Positions 1-11,190 of a stretch of DNA of 64,000 bases are shown here, in pieces. The stretch comes from Torymus aiolomorphi. Taxonomy: Eukaryota; Arthropoda; Insecta; Hymenoptera; Torymidae. Made by a program: the position numbers and the translations under genes. The stretch is from the NCBI GenBank assembly GCA_036365515.1, contig CM070875.1:9898001-9962000 (forward strand), given 5' to 3'. Position 1 is the first letter of the stretch. The number at the start of each line of letters is the position of its first letter. Under the pieces are notes generated by a model. The model was not told where the DNA came from. It did not search any database and saw only the letters and a list, made by a program, of their open reading frames with translations.

Positions 1-299
1 TTAACAACGATTTTATGTTGTTGAAATTTTCGAAGTAGTTAGTTTTGGGTGATCATATTATTTAGATTTTTATTAATCTTTTCCACACTAGGATTGGGTC
101 TTGACTATACATTTTGATATTATTGATCGAAATTTTAGTACAATTTCAATAGCTGTTGTTTGCAAATAAAAATTCTAATTATTTTGCGCTTAAAACGAAC
201 ATATAAAAACATAGAAAAAATATTCATACACCGAGTAAAACACCGATAAAAATTGAGAGCCTACATTTTCCCCAAAAAAAAAAATCAAAAATCCCTTAT

Positions 300-960
300 C
301 TCCGCCCGCTCACCCGCTTATCTAGCCCATGCTTTCCCCCAGCGTTCCTAAAAAATACAAAAAAAAGCGAAAAAACCGCACCAAAAAAAACTCAACGCGC
401 GAAAGAAGCGCGCCGCGCAATAAAATATCCTCTCTTTCCCACACATACACGTGCAGACGCGATAAAACCGCTTTATAAACACGCGCATTACCCGATAAAG
501 CGCCTTTTTCCGGCCGATTAGAAAAAACAGCTGCTCGCTCGTGGCCTCGCTCATCCGCACGATTTCCGCGGCTAAATTTACCACGTATACGCGTATACAC
601 GGATAAAACGCGCCGCGGAATTTGTACACGCACGCGCGCGCGGAGAATATCGTAGGAGAGAGTGAGAAATTCGACGGGTGTGTATTGTGCGCGAGATATT
701 GATAAATCAAATTTCGCGTTGTTATACGGGGAGCAAGCGGCGGTGACTTTCTCTCGCTGCGAATCCCGTTGAGGTTTCCGCGATGCTGAGGTACAGAGAG
801 CGAGTGAATGGGTCGGATTTGAAGCGGCAGTGTGGTTTTGATGCGGAAACCGAATTATTTTGACAATTTGCTCTATTCGCGGTTTATTCGATTTTTCAGG
901 CTTATGTAAGTATTTTCGCGGTGGTTAGGGTTTGCGGGTATGTGTAACTGGGTTTGTTAT
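300..960. promoter_or_regulatory. GC-rich island with divergent strand skew
   Basis: CG-rich core (about 380-780, runs of CGCG) in AT-rich DNA. By hand count 301-360 has 25 C to 7 G, while 901-960 has 20 G to 5 C, so the skew flips across the core. ORFs crossing it have low-complexity composition and no recognisable domain. The regulatory or origin role is inferred. Confidence 0.35.
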
Positions 961-1500
961 AGAGGAAGGAAACCAGCTGTGATGAAGTGCACAAGTAAAA
1001 TATATTTCTTTTCGGTATTTTCTATTTATAGCATATATAGCTAAACTTGAATTTTCGAACTACGTTAATTCAGAAACGGTGATATGTATAATAATAAATA
1101 CACCCCAATAATGTGCTAGATTTTACGATAATTCATATTGTACTTAATATTGGAATACCAACTACTATAGTTGATAATTTGATAATTATACGTGTAAACA
1201 TTTCTCATTCCATATTACTGCATACATGTTTTCGAGTGATTTCCAACTATGCCACAAAAGCGTTTATAAGCATATATTTACGCAGCGAATTAATTACCTT
1301 TATAATTATGATACTAATTATTCAATCATTTGAAATATGAGGTAAAATATAAACACCACTCAATAAATATATCTATCCTGTCGAAGTTTATATTGTATAT
1401 TGGTAAATAACAGAGAAAAATACCTCCACCCGCCTAAAACGAAACCACAAGAATTTTCCATGTATATATATTACGTAAAACTCCACATCATCGCGTATAT
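961..1500. other. AT-rich stretch, no gene seen
   Basis: AT-rich sequence with short ORFs only. None shows domain signatures, coding composition or convincing splice sites. Confidence 0.5.
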
Positions 1501-2308
1501 TATATGTGCAAATCCGCGGACTACAGACAACAACTGGGGTACAAAAACGGAAAAAATTTTTTTTGAGGGCACACCTGCCACATAAGGTTTTTTCGGTTCT
1601 TTGGGGGTCCCCCAACATGAAAATACTCGTGTACACTCATTATCCGTTGCCAAACTTTTTTACCGACGAAATCAATTTTTCTTATGGAAATTTAACATGG
1701 GAAAAATGAACGAAAAGTAGTCATTGATGATTAACCAATAGCAAACTATTGAAGAGGCCAAACCAAATTCCACAAAAAAGCGATTAAAGTTGAAGAATAG
1801 AGCTTTAATTTGAGATGAGAATCGTTAAAATCGATCGATTCTGTGCAAAGCTACGTGAAGTTGAAAATGGCGAAAAATGACAAAAATTTGAAGAATTACG
1901 TGGGTTTGAAAAATATCTCTCATTTTCGTCATTATTCGCGATTTTCAAATTCACCTAGCTTTGCACAGAATCGACCGATTTTAACGATTCTCATCTCAAA
2001 TTAAAGCTCTATTCTTCAACTTTAATCGCTTTTTTGTGAAATTTGGTTTGGCCTCTTCAATAGTTTGCTATTGGTTAATCATCAATGACTACTTTTCGTT
2101 CATTTTTCCCATGTTAAATTTCCATAAGAAAAATTGATTTCGTCGGTAAAAAAGTTTGGCAACGGATAATGAGTGTACACGAGTATTTTCATGTTGGGGG
2201 ACCCCCAAAGAACCGAAAAAACTTTATGTGGTAGGTGTGCCCTCAAAAAAAAATTTTTCCGTTTTTGTACCCCAGTTGTTGTCTGTAGTCCGCGGATTTG
2301 CACATATA
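1501..2308. mobile_element. Long-arm foldback MITE, about 0.8 kb
   Basis: A near-perfect inverted repeat has arms of about 385 bp and a spacer of about 40 bp centred near 1,905. The ends read TATATGTGCAAATCC and its complement. ORFs in one arm are mirrored in the other (for example 1,506-1,709 plus and 2,100-2,342 minus), so they are shadows of the repeat. No transposase is present, so this is a non-autonomous DNA transposon. The target duplication is not clear, possibly TA or TATA. Confidence 0.8.
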
Positions 2309-2339
2309 CAACCTCGAACCTCCGCAAACAGGTTTCCCT

Positions 2340-2740
2340 CAAAAATTTCCAAGGAAAAAAACTCCAATCGCCCAGCTTTACTCCCGCGTATGATCACGCA
2401 CGCTGCACTTCGTCGCGGGTTCGTAAAACAGCGCCGTCGCGGCAAAGACGAATAATAAACCGCCGCTGCCGAAGAATCGAACGCCCGGCCATCAAAAGAC
2501 TGCACACGAAGAGGTCGAGCTGTGGAACGCGCGTGCGGAATATCCTGCGCTTACGGAGTGGGAGCGGAAAATCGCCAGAAATCCGAGAGCTGAGAAAAAT
2601 TCGAGGCGGCGCGAGATAGGTTAATGTGCAAATGCATTCGTTCCCGCGTGTAGACCGCAATCAGAGCGCTGTGGTGGCGAGGATGATGCTAGGGTGAAGG
2701 GAGGGTTTATCGTTGGGTTTGGGGATGGTGGTGAGGAAAT
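2340..2740. promoter_or_regulatory. GC-rich island with divergent strand skew
   Basis: CG-rich core at about 2,390-2,620, C-rich to the left and G-rich to the right (2,661-2,760 is nearly devoid of C). No gene recognised. Confidence 0.3.
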
Positions 2741-4730
2741 AAGGCGTTGGGTATGGTAAATAAGGAGTTTGCGTGGTGGATGCAATGTGATATTTCTGGT
2801 TGACGTTTGTTGTTTCTTTTATTTTGTTCTCAATGTGGAATGATTTTTTTATCAAATATAAACGTTTATGGTGGGATAACGATTTACGACATTTTGAAAT
2901 CCAATATAACGCCACTTTTTATCGGCGAAACAGCAAATTGAAAATATTATTTTACATGAAATGCCAGAGAAATGTATAAAAAGAATTTAAAGATTTTATT
3001 TGATAAATATCGCATAACAATTACATGTAAAAATAGAAATGCAGATACTGGATATTGGTATTTCGAATAATTTTTCTGAAAATACTTAATGAGTCTGTAA
3101 AAAAAATCTCTTTGAAAACAAGTATATTGTAATCTCTACAAAAGAGAAAAATCCCTTGCAATTGTCTTAACAAACCTTATTTAAATATTGTCCAATAAGA
3201 TAGTAAACAAATTAAAAAATTAAAAACATCTATTACAGTTAAAAGCAGATTCTAATTAAAAAACTTAAGGTAATGTTATATACCGACATAATTTTAAAAA
3301 GAGTACATCTCATGAAAATACCAATAGAATCATCCATAAAAAATTCTGAGTATAGTATTTACATATACGGAGCGCCTGACACGTGTTATTCCAAAAAATG
3401 ATCAGAGTTTATTTAATTAAATAAAAACCGTACTGTCGGTAAGTAGGAATCTGCAATTGACCTATTTCTAAAACGAGCACAGCTAACTAAAATACTAATA
3501 GAATCGCTCAAAAAAATTTCTGAATATAGTGTTTACATGTCCGGAGCGCCTGACAGTCGTCTTTTTCCAAATAAACGTTTGAATGTTGATTTAAAAAATG
3601 TTGAAATCAGGGTATCACATCACCTTCAACCCTCATAAATTTGTTTCTGTATGTATTTACGCTTTACTCTCGACTGTTTTAAAGCCAAATGATTATTGAG
3701 TACTCGTGGTAATTCACTTTCTCCCTCTCTCACGTCCAATTTCACGTCCAGCTTCATTTTTGAACGCGGCGGTAAATTAATATATTATATATAACTTTTG
3801 CTCAGCGTACCGAGATAATTATTTGTGATGTGCACGCGCGCGCGTGTGCATTGGCGTGTTAATAAATAGTCGTTTGCGTCCATTATAGTTTCCGCCCAAA
3901 GAGGTTTGTAATCCAATGTATTTATTGCTTGCTCGTATTAAAATCACATGGTAGAAAAAAGTAAAAAAATCAGGTAGCTAATAATTAATTTTTAAATAAT
4001 AGGAATCGTATGTTTATACATATTGGAGAAAGTCAATGTGCGTTCGAATAACTCATTATTATTTTCATGTTTCCTCATCAGTTTGTTTTACATTGGAAAG
4101 TGTTTGTGTTACGAAACTAATTCAAATAAAGTGTAAATTTGCTCGTTTTTTAGGCTCAAGTTTCTTATTAATTCTAAATTCATTATTTTAAACTTAAATA
4201 TTTGAAAATTCTGTCTTGGACTCGATTGCCGAGTTACCGACCGCGTGCACGGATAACTGTCACTTACTTTTGTTTAAAAATAACAAAAAGACCTCACTCT
4301 CTGCTTGAGCTTTCAAACGAGCAGATGTATACCTAATGTAAAAAAAAAAGTTGTTCTGAAATAAAGTGATATTAAAGTATACAACTGAATATAAATATTT
4401 TCTCCCTGCTACAGTTTGTATTGAATAAACACAATTTTACAATAAATATTGCTACGAGTGCTCATTTATCCTCGAATTTTACGTGAACACAAAATTATAT
4501 ATTTTTTAATGTATGCTTAATTAGTTTAATAAATATTTAATTTAACATATTATATAAAATTTATTTGATGGAATACTGCAGAAAATTCTAAGGAGAGCTC
4601 TCTAACCGTTTAAACGTTCGCGCTACAGGTCAGCTCAGTGCCACTGCGCAGACGGACCCCACCGCTTCACGTCTACCGCTCGTAACCGCTAGGCGGCGTA
4701 AACAATTTCGCACGTGAAAAAACGTTTTCC
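2741..4730. other. AT-rich stretch, no gene seen
   Basis: AT-rich, with no long coding-like ORF. It holds an 80-bp direct duplication (see 3,303-3,557) and an alternating CG run near 3,833-3,845. Confidence 0.5.
3303..3557. repeat. Direct duplication of about 80 bp
   Basis: 3,303-3,382 and 3,477-3,557 are diverged direct copies. Both contain a motif like AATAGAATC and end in CGGAGCGCCTGACA. The origin is unknown. Confidence 0.6.
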
Positions 4731-4790
4731 AGGGCATATAAGAGCCTGCAAACATTGCAGCAGCATCGCTCCATCGGTACTCATGTTATC
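4731..4790 (+). promoter_or_regulatory. Candidate TATA-type core promoter
   Basis: A CATATAAGAG TATA-like box (about 4,736-4,745) follows a locally GC-rich segment (4,590-4,720) that contains CACGTG. An initiator-like CATCGCTCC lies about 30 bp downstream. The first ATG downstream opens only about 10 codons, so a transcript, if any, is noncoding or spliced. Confidence 0.25.
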
Positions 4791-5105
4791 ACAAATCATT
4801 AAAAAAGAGTTTTAAATCATTACTGACGAAAAAATTTTATATGAGAAAACAGGATAATCTAGCAGCAACATTTCCTGTATCCTTTTTAAGCAAAAAATGA
4901 AATGTTTTTATTCTATTTTCATTATTTTTTCGCCGTTCTTTCACAAAAAGAACAAGCTTTCGATAATGTACAAACATGTAATTAAAATATTCTCCGTTAA
5001 ACGTGCATGAATTAAAGATAGTCCGCAGAAGATGACAGATAGTTACTCACAATTGAGCATATAAAGCAGGGGGCAAATGTTCTTGTAAAGGCATTGTATA
5101 TCTGC

Positions 5106-5803
5106 TTAAGGACGTTCTCCGGGTCGAAACACCAATTTTAGTTTTTATATTTTTATATAATGTTTTATTAATTTGATAATCCAAGAGTAAGTACATGTAA
5201 CAAATATATACTTGAAAGAACATAAGACAATTTTTTTTAGACAAATTCAGGCAATAGTCACTATGGTACTGTTACAATTAAAGACAAAAACTTCAATAAG
5301 TTCTTTAAATTTTTTTATTTTTTATCCGATATCTTAACGAAATAGAGCTTATTTTGTTCGTTAAGAAATTTCAGGGAGAGTATCGATGGGAAAATTTATG
5401 ATACGAATTACCAGTAAGGCGCAATATCAATTTATTTAAGAAAAGCAAGTCAAGTTTTCATCAAAACTTTCTTAAACAAATTGATATTGCGCCTTACTGG
5501 TAACTCGTATCATAAATTTTCCCATCGATACTCCCCCTGAAATTTTTTAACGAACAAAATAAGTTTTATTTCGTTAAGATCGGATAAAAAATAAAAAAAT
5601 TTAAAGAACTTATTGAAGTTTTTGTCTTTAATTGTAACAATAGCATAGTGACTATTGCCTGAATTTGTCTGAAAAAAATTGTCTTATGTTCTTTCAAGTA
5701 TATATTTGTTACATGTACTTACTCTTGGATTATCAAATTAATAAAACATTATTTAAAAATATAAAAACTAAGATTGCTGTTTCGACTCGGAGAACGTCCT
5801 TAA
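5106..5803. mobile_element. TTAA-flanked long-TIR MITE
   Basis: The element is an inverted repeat over nearly its full length (arms about 340 bp, centre near 5,455) with termini GGACGTTCTCC. It is flanked by TTAA at 5,106-5,109 and 5,800-5,803. A TTAA target site is typical of the piggyBac and Kolobok superfamilies. No transposase is present. The 65- and 80-codon ORFs in the two arms are copies of the same repeat. Confidence 0.85.
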
Positions 5804-5886
5804 CCATCTATTTCAAATATCACCTCCAGGTACACATTGTGTCTCTGGACGCACAAATCGATGTAGATCAGTTTGTAAGCGTTGAT

Positions 5887-6810
5887 TTATGGAAAAATCT
5901 CCTTTAAACCGTACGTTAAATATCGATATGGGAAAGGTGCTTGCGAATTTGCAGCTTGAGCTGTAAAATTTACATTGATGTTACAACCAAACTTCCATGT
6001 AACTAAGTTCCCTGAGCGTACTATAGTGACATGATTAGTGGCTTGATTTCCCTCAACATTAAAATTAGTACCCACAGGAACTGGATTCACAGTTCGAAAT
6101 TTCTCCTCATCTACTTGAACGGCAACTTGTATCGTTCCTTGTTTCATGATTAATCCAGAGATTCCAGCCGTATCCACAGCACTCACGCGATTCATATCTG
6201 CGACACTTCGTCTTAGTAAGTAGACGCATTTGTCAGTCAAATAAACGTAAGTACCTTCTTCAGCAGAGCCCATCCAACGGCGTATACATGAAGGTACAGG
6301 CAATTGTTCACGTAAAATGCGGGGCCGAATATCATGAGTTACAGACACTGCATTACCAATGTTGTATGACGTTAAAACATGAGCTCTAGTCGTATACGTG
6401 GGGAACTTTTGGGCCAAAACTCTATCATTAAAAGCACTAAATGAACGTGATTCTTCTCGGTGTTGATCGCCACTCATGGGATTCAAATAAACGTTAAAGA
6501 AACGATTTAATAACCCACCATTTTCATAGACACCTAAATTCGATAATATACGGTATCTATTTTCCTGACTCATTAAATTAATAAAATCACGTGACATTTC
6601 ACGTAATGCATCAGTAATGCTTTGTCGTGTTGCAGAAACACTTCGGGTCCTTAAATTATGCACTAACCCCGAAAGGGTAGACAAAGTGGGCGTTGAATAT
6701 GCGGGTACGTAGGACTCCTGCTCCGCATGAATTAATGAGCTTATCCTCTCAGTGAGAGCGCTTACCTCCACAATTGATTGTGGATCTCCAAAAAATAACG
6801 TAATGGTCAT
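5887..6810 (-). CDS. Intact 308-codon ORF, function unknown, possible endogenous viral gene
   Basis: This is the longest uninterrupted, normal-composition ORF in the window. A GTG-started version reaches 6,831, but the first ATG is at 6,810 and an in-frame stop lies upstream, so ATG at 6,810 is preferred. The protein has no signal peptide, no membrane segment and balanced composition. The N-terminal two thirds look helical and Ser/Arg-rich. The last third (about residues 205-300) alternates hydrophobic and polar residues like a beta-rich domain. I do not recognise the family. An intronless, higher-GC ORF wedged between a MITE and a retroelement suggests insertion, for example a virus-derived structural gene or a transposon-encoded protein. 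No close AATAAA follows the stop. An exon of a host gene is an alternative. Confidence 0.55.
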   Translation of the reverse strand: MTITLFFGDPQSIVEVSALTERISSLIHAEQESYVPAYSTPTLSTLSGLVHNLRTRSVSATRQSITDALREMSRDFINLMSQENRYRILSNLGVYENGGLLNRFFNVYLNPMSGDQHREESRSFSAFNDRVLAQKFPTYTTRAHVLTSYNIGNAVSVTHDIRPRILREQLPVPSCIRRWMGSAEEGTYVYLTDKCVYLLRRSVADMNRVSAVDTAGISGLIMKQGTIQVAVQVDEEKFRTVNPVPVGTNFNVEGNQATNHVTIVRSGNLVTWKFGCNINVNFTAQAANSQAPFPYRYLTYGLKEIFP

Positions 6811-7133
6811 GTGGGGTTCACTGGTCCCCACGCAGAAAAACAGTTGCCATTCGCCTTTTTTTGATATATCGACTCAAATCTTGAACTGGTTCAAGGTTTC
6901 CTTTTTGTAATACAATATTTTTTCCCCCTTATTTAAATTGATTATATCAATTGATCTCTTTCTTAATGAGGAACTGACTCTGAAGTGTTTCCTAAAATTT
7001 TCAAAAGGCACGTCCAATTGTTCCTACATATATTTTCAAAAGGCAAAGCCAATCTTAATTTAGATGCGTTTATGATTATTTTTAATGAAATATTATTATA
7101 ATAATTGAATAACAAACAAAATTATTTCAGTTC
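6811..7133. other. Short AT-rich stretch, no gene seen
   Basis: No ORF or repeat structure recognised between the 308-codon ORF and the Penelope-like element. Confidence 0.5.
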
Positions 7134-7237
7134 AGATAAATAGATGTTGTTGAAACGCAGCTAATGGCCTTGATACTACCAACAAGGTGGATAAATTTGT
7201 TACAGGATGGAAATAATAACTACCATTTAATTAATTA

Positions 7238-7276
7238 TCGACGTTTCGAGCATTTATTGGTATGCCCCTCTTCAGG
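7238..7276 (-). ncRNA. Hammerhead ribozyme-like core in the PLE 3' region
   Basis: Read on the minus strand: box CTGAAGA (7,269-7,275), then a stem-loop GGGCAT/ATGCTC of 6 bp with one G-U, then CGAAAC, then GTC at the expected cleavage position. PLEs are known to carry minimal hammerheads with a very short stem III that work best as dimers. The ACGT across GAAAC-GTC could form that shared stem. Stem I pairing is weak here, so the copy may be inactive. Confidence 0.5.
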
Positions 7277-7789
7277 AATCTAGTGAAAAATACAGTAGAT
7301 TTTTATAGACTTTTTCACCACAGACAATTAACAAATTTAAAATACACATACAATAGAACTTACACAAAGTAATGTTACATAGTCAACTTATGTTACGCGG
7401 AATACTGTGCGCTCGTCAATAGAAATATATTCTAAAATCTCCGCCTTATATAGTAAATATTTATGACAGTATGTGTGTACATTATACGAAGTCAATACAA
7501 GCGTAAAGTTAGCAGTTTATGTGAAAGGGTGGGGGTACAGCACCCCGCATGAGTTGAATGAGCGAGGAGAGAGATCAGAACGAAACGCATTTGTAGAAAT
7601 AGAGCTAATCGTGTTATATCTAGCACATATCCGAATTGAAAAATAACTTACAAAGCGTATGTCCGTGATACCTCATTGACTACTGAACGCAATTAACGCA
7701 CTTATTATAATTAGAGGAGGATAAAAATTCACAATTATTTATCAAAATACTATATTCTTTAGGTAACTTGATAATTTCAAATTGTTTGT

Positions 7790-9028
7790 TCATAAAATTT
7801 TTTTGAGAATGTATAGGGCTTCTGTGAATAGTCTTTTATTAGTATTTGATTCAGTATCTAAGATTTTAACATTATGGAAATCTATGTTATGGTTATTTTC
7901 TTTCTTATAGATAAATAAAGACGAATTTTTATCCTCATCCGTGTACTTTTTTCGATGTTCATTAATTCTGACACTTAGACGTCTGCTCGTTTGTCCAAAA
8001 TATGAAGCATTACAATTTCCGCAATCTATTTTATAAATCACATTAGAATTATTATACTTAAGATTCTTATCCTTACCTAGAAGTATGATATTATTTAGTT
8101 TATTTTTCATGCTAAATACAACATTAGTGTTCAGTTTTTTGAAAAAATATTTAATAAAACTTTCTATTTCTTTAACGAATGTTAAAATTATGACTATTGC
8201 ATTATCATTAATTTTTTTATATGGACGATCTACTCTAGAATTAAGAGGGTGTGGTACTCATGTACTCTGTTTTACCGGCAGAACACGGTAAATTCTATAT
8301 TATTAAAATAAATATATCGAATTACGTCTTATAAAGAGATAGTTGCCCTGCGTAATGTAATAATCTATCAGTCTACGCAGTTTTGAGCTCAAATATCAAC
8401 GGCATCCTAAAAAATTTTGCTAACAAAAATAACCGAAATTTCGTTCGCAAAATTTTGTAGGGTGCCGTTGATATTTGGGCTCAAAACTGCACAAGCTGGT
8501 AGATTATTACATTGCACAGGGCAACTATCTCTTTATAAGACGTAATTCGATATATTTATTTTAATAATATAGAATTTATCGAGTTCTGCCGGTAAAACAG
8601 AGTGCATGAGTACCACACCCCCTTAATCTTTCTTAGTCTTTTCGTAATGTAAAAATCAATTAGATCGGATGGATAGTCATTTTTTATTAGGAGTTTAATG
8701 AATGAGATATTTTCTTTATGGAAAGTATAATGAGACAAATTTATTGCGCGATCAACAAGACAGTAAATAATTGCTATTTTATTATTTAAAGGATGGTGCG
8801 AATTAAAATTAAGATGTCTACCAGAGAATGTTGGTTTTTTATACCAGTTGGTTATATGTTATTATATGTCTATATGTTTGTTAATACTTATATTTAGGTC
8901 TAAAAAACTAATACTATTATTCCGCGAATGTTCAACATTAAATTGTAAGTTTTTATCATAAGAATTAAACATATTCAGCATTTATCTATATTATCTTTAT
9001 GTATACACATCAAAATATCATCGACATA
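7790..9028 (-). pseudogene. PLE reverse transcriptase/GIY-YIG endonuclease, partial and split
   Basis: The coding remnant starts at YVDD (9,017-9,028) and runs through RT fingers/thumb-like blocks with at least one stop and frame changes (near 8,986 and around 8,850). It continues as an open frame at 8,623-8,738, is broken by the MITE, and resumes at 8,240-7,790. The endonuclease part shows VIYKIDCGNC, then YFGQTSRRL and RINEH. This is the GIY-YIG pattern with the paired cysteines characteristic of PLE endonucleases. It lacks the RT N-terminal half, so it cannot be functional. Confidence 0.8.
8241..8626. mobile_element. TTAA-flanked palindromic MITE inside the PLE
   Basis: A 378-bp element between TTAA copies at 8,241-8,244 and 8,623-8,626. 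The termini are GGGTGTGGTACTCATG with arms of about 180 bp. Removing it rejoins the PLE frame (RT thumb to the endonuclease linker), so it inserted after the PLE did. Confidence 0.85.
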
Positions 9029-9289
9029 TTCCATCCTGTAACAAATTTATCCACCTTGTTAATAGTATCAAGGCCATTAGCTGCAAACATCTCCAATCAG
9101 ATAAATAGACCTTATTCTCATGTAAAAATCAATATAAACCTGTATCTTCAAGAAAACCCATTTTATCCAAAGAAACAAAAATTTTCAATTCGAACAAATT
9201 CTTCTAAGCAACCACGTTTTACAGCCGGAATCGGACAGCCAAAGACACGCCAAAATCCGCAGTCAGACTAGAAAAAACTAGCTTGGAAA

Positions 9290-9960
9290 AACTGGATAAT
9301 CGTTCCAATTTTTTGCCGTCGTCCCTCCACAAAGGCACAAAAACACAGGCAAGCGAGCCGCACACCGCCGCGGTCCGACAAATTCGCGCGCGCGCGCGGA
9401 TATGAGACCAACTGCGACGACGGGGTTTCTGGGTCAAGTATGAGCACTACTAATTACCCGGAGGCGTCACTTGTTTTTTTTTCTCCCCTTTCGCAATTCT
9501 CGTCGCCTCGTCTAGGCCACGCGTCCCTCCGAATCAGCCACTCTGATGACAATTATCGTTACTATCGTCATCGTCATCGGTGATTCTCTGTGAAAAAAAG
9601 AAGAGAAGCTCCTTTGTTTTACTCGGCGCTTTTTCCGACTTTGATCAAAGTTTTAATATAATACGGGAGATAACGGCAGGAGGCCGAAGAGTTTTCGCCC
9701 GCGCGTGTGCACGCGCTCGGCTTGAAAGGGAAAAAGTTTCATAATGTCGTAGTTTAAAGTAGTTGAACTGGTAGTTCGGCGAGGAGGGAGCGAGAGAGAG
9801 AGAGAGAGAGAAGTTTTCAGCGGCCAACTAATTTTTGTCCGGATGAGAGAGGTAGAGGGAGGGTGGCGAGACATTATTAATTGAAAATGACCATTTTTTA
9901 GGAGACTGCCGGCGAGGTGATTTTGCGCTGTCGTGAGGTAATTGTTAAATTATAGGAAGG
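9290..9960. promoter_or_regulatory. GC-rich island with divergent strand skew
   Basis: CG runs near 9,390 and 9,700, a C-rich left side, and a G-rich right side with a short GA repeat (9,790-9,811). ORFs here lack recognisable domains. Confidence 0.3.
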
Positions 9961-10559
9961 CTGGGGTCTTAGGATTGGATGATGCGAATGTACTTTTAAG
10001 TATTACTGTATTTTATACTTTGCATAAGTATAGATATATGTATAATTTATATTATTGTCACACATTATTGTTAAGATAATAATAATAAGATTTATCTGGT
10101 CCTTTTATTCGTGGAATTCCTTTTTACATTTTGTAGCAACTCAGCAGCACCTTGTTACCCGTAATTTTTTTGCGTACGAAAAAGTTATTTAACTATGCCA
10201 CACTTATATTTAGTATTCTAATGAACCTCTTACCTTTTTTTTCAAAGTCTCATATAACTTGAAAACCACAGAATTAAAATATTTCAAATGCCACTACTTA
10301 GGTGTCGTAATATTATGTCCCTGGTATTTAAAAGTCACTTTTCGCACTTAAGTGTCTTGTTGAATGAGATTAGTAATCATCTCATGGAATTAATAACCAT
10401 GTTTAAAAAAAATGTGTAACTATTTGTTGCTGTAATTTCATTAAATACACTCCCCTATACAGAGTATGCACCGTCGAACACCGTTGAAAACTATATACTC
10501 AACGAAAAGATAGTCTTATCACCTTTTACATCCTTCATTCTGTTCCAACCATAGATAGA
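9961..10559. other. AT-rich stretch, no gene seen
   Basis: AT-rich with no coding-like ORF and no recognised repeat. Confidence 0.5.
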
Positions 10560-11190
10560 GAAGCTCACAGAAGCCGAAGCTTCGCCGATAAAGCCGGTCC
10601 ATACAAATATCCCGAAAATTTCCACAATCTATATTTAATTCAATTAGATCCACTGTGTCATCGCAGACTGCACAACCCAATCATCATTCTTCCCTCCCAC
10701 TTCGCCGCACCTCTCTCGAAACCTTCCACTGTCGCATCCCGCGGGGGCGCACTCCTCTCTCCCTCTCTCCTACTTCGTTAATCAAAGCTCGGTGCGAGCG
10801 GCAGCCGGGCTTCTTATCGATCATCAAAGAGCGCGAGACCTTGGCTAAAGGAGAGCGCGCGCGACGGATTTAGCTCGGCGGGCCGCCCGGAGAGACTTTC
10901 CTCTCTGTATCTGCCCTTTGTCGACGACGACGACTTCCGTGGCATGAGCCTATATGCCTTTGCCACGTACAAAGCGGAGATGCTAATGAGATGCGAGCCT
11001 CGAGTGGTATATCGAGATCTCGAGAGGCGGCGTAGTTTTCCTGCGTGGTGGGAGTGGATCGAGAGGGTCTTTAATTAGCGGAACTGTCGCGGAACTGTCT
11101 TGGTATGCGCGGGGAATTCGTTGAGGAGTTTGTTGTTCGAGGTCTGAATGGGGTGGAGCGATGCGGCTGTGAAGAGGTTGGAGAGCATTT
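10560..11190. promoter_or_regulatory. GC-rich island with divergent strand skew
   Basis: C/T-rich left flank with CTCTC tracts, CG-rich core near 10,730-10,880, G/T-rich right flank. No conserved coding pattern seen. Confidence 0.3.

Larger units (their letters stand above)
7134..9115 (-). mobile_element. 5'-truncated Penelope-like retroelement bounded by an inverted repeat
   Basis: Minus-strand remains of a Penelope-like element (PLE). In order they are a YVDD reverse-transcriptase motif, an ISFLDLNI block, the KPTFSGR and HPLNNK blocks typical of PLE RT, a linker, and a C-terminal GIY-YIG endonuclease. A 3' region of about 550 bp with a hammerhead-like motif follows. Everything upstream of YVDD is missing. 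The element is bounded by an inverted repeat of about 80 bp (7,134-7,212 against 9,031-9,115). Several stops and frame changes show that it is dead. A TTAA MITE lies inside it. Confidence 0.8.

Noticed and set aside
1388..2342. Paired ORFs such as 1,506-1,709 and 2,100-2,342 as duplicated genes
   Set aside because: They are the two arms of a foldback element read on opposite strands.
6811..6831. GTG start extending the 308-codon ORF to 315 codons
   Set aside because: A nuclear animal gene would normally start at ATG; the first in-frame ATG is at 6,810 and a stop lies upstream.
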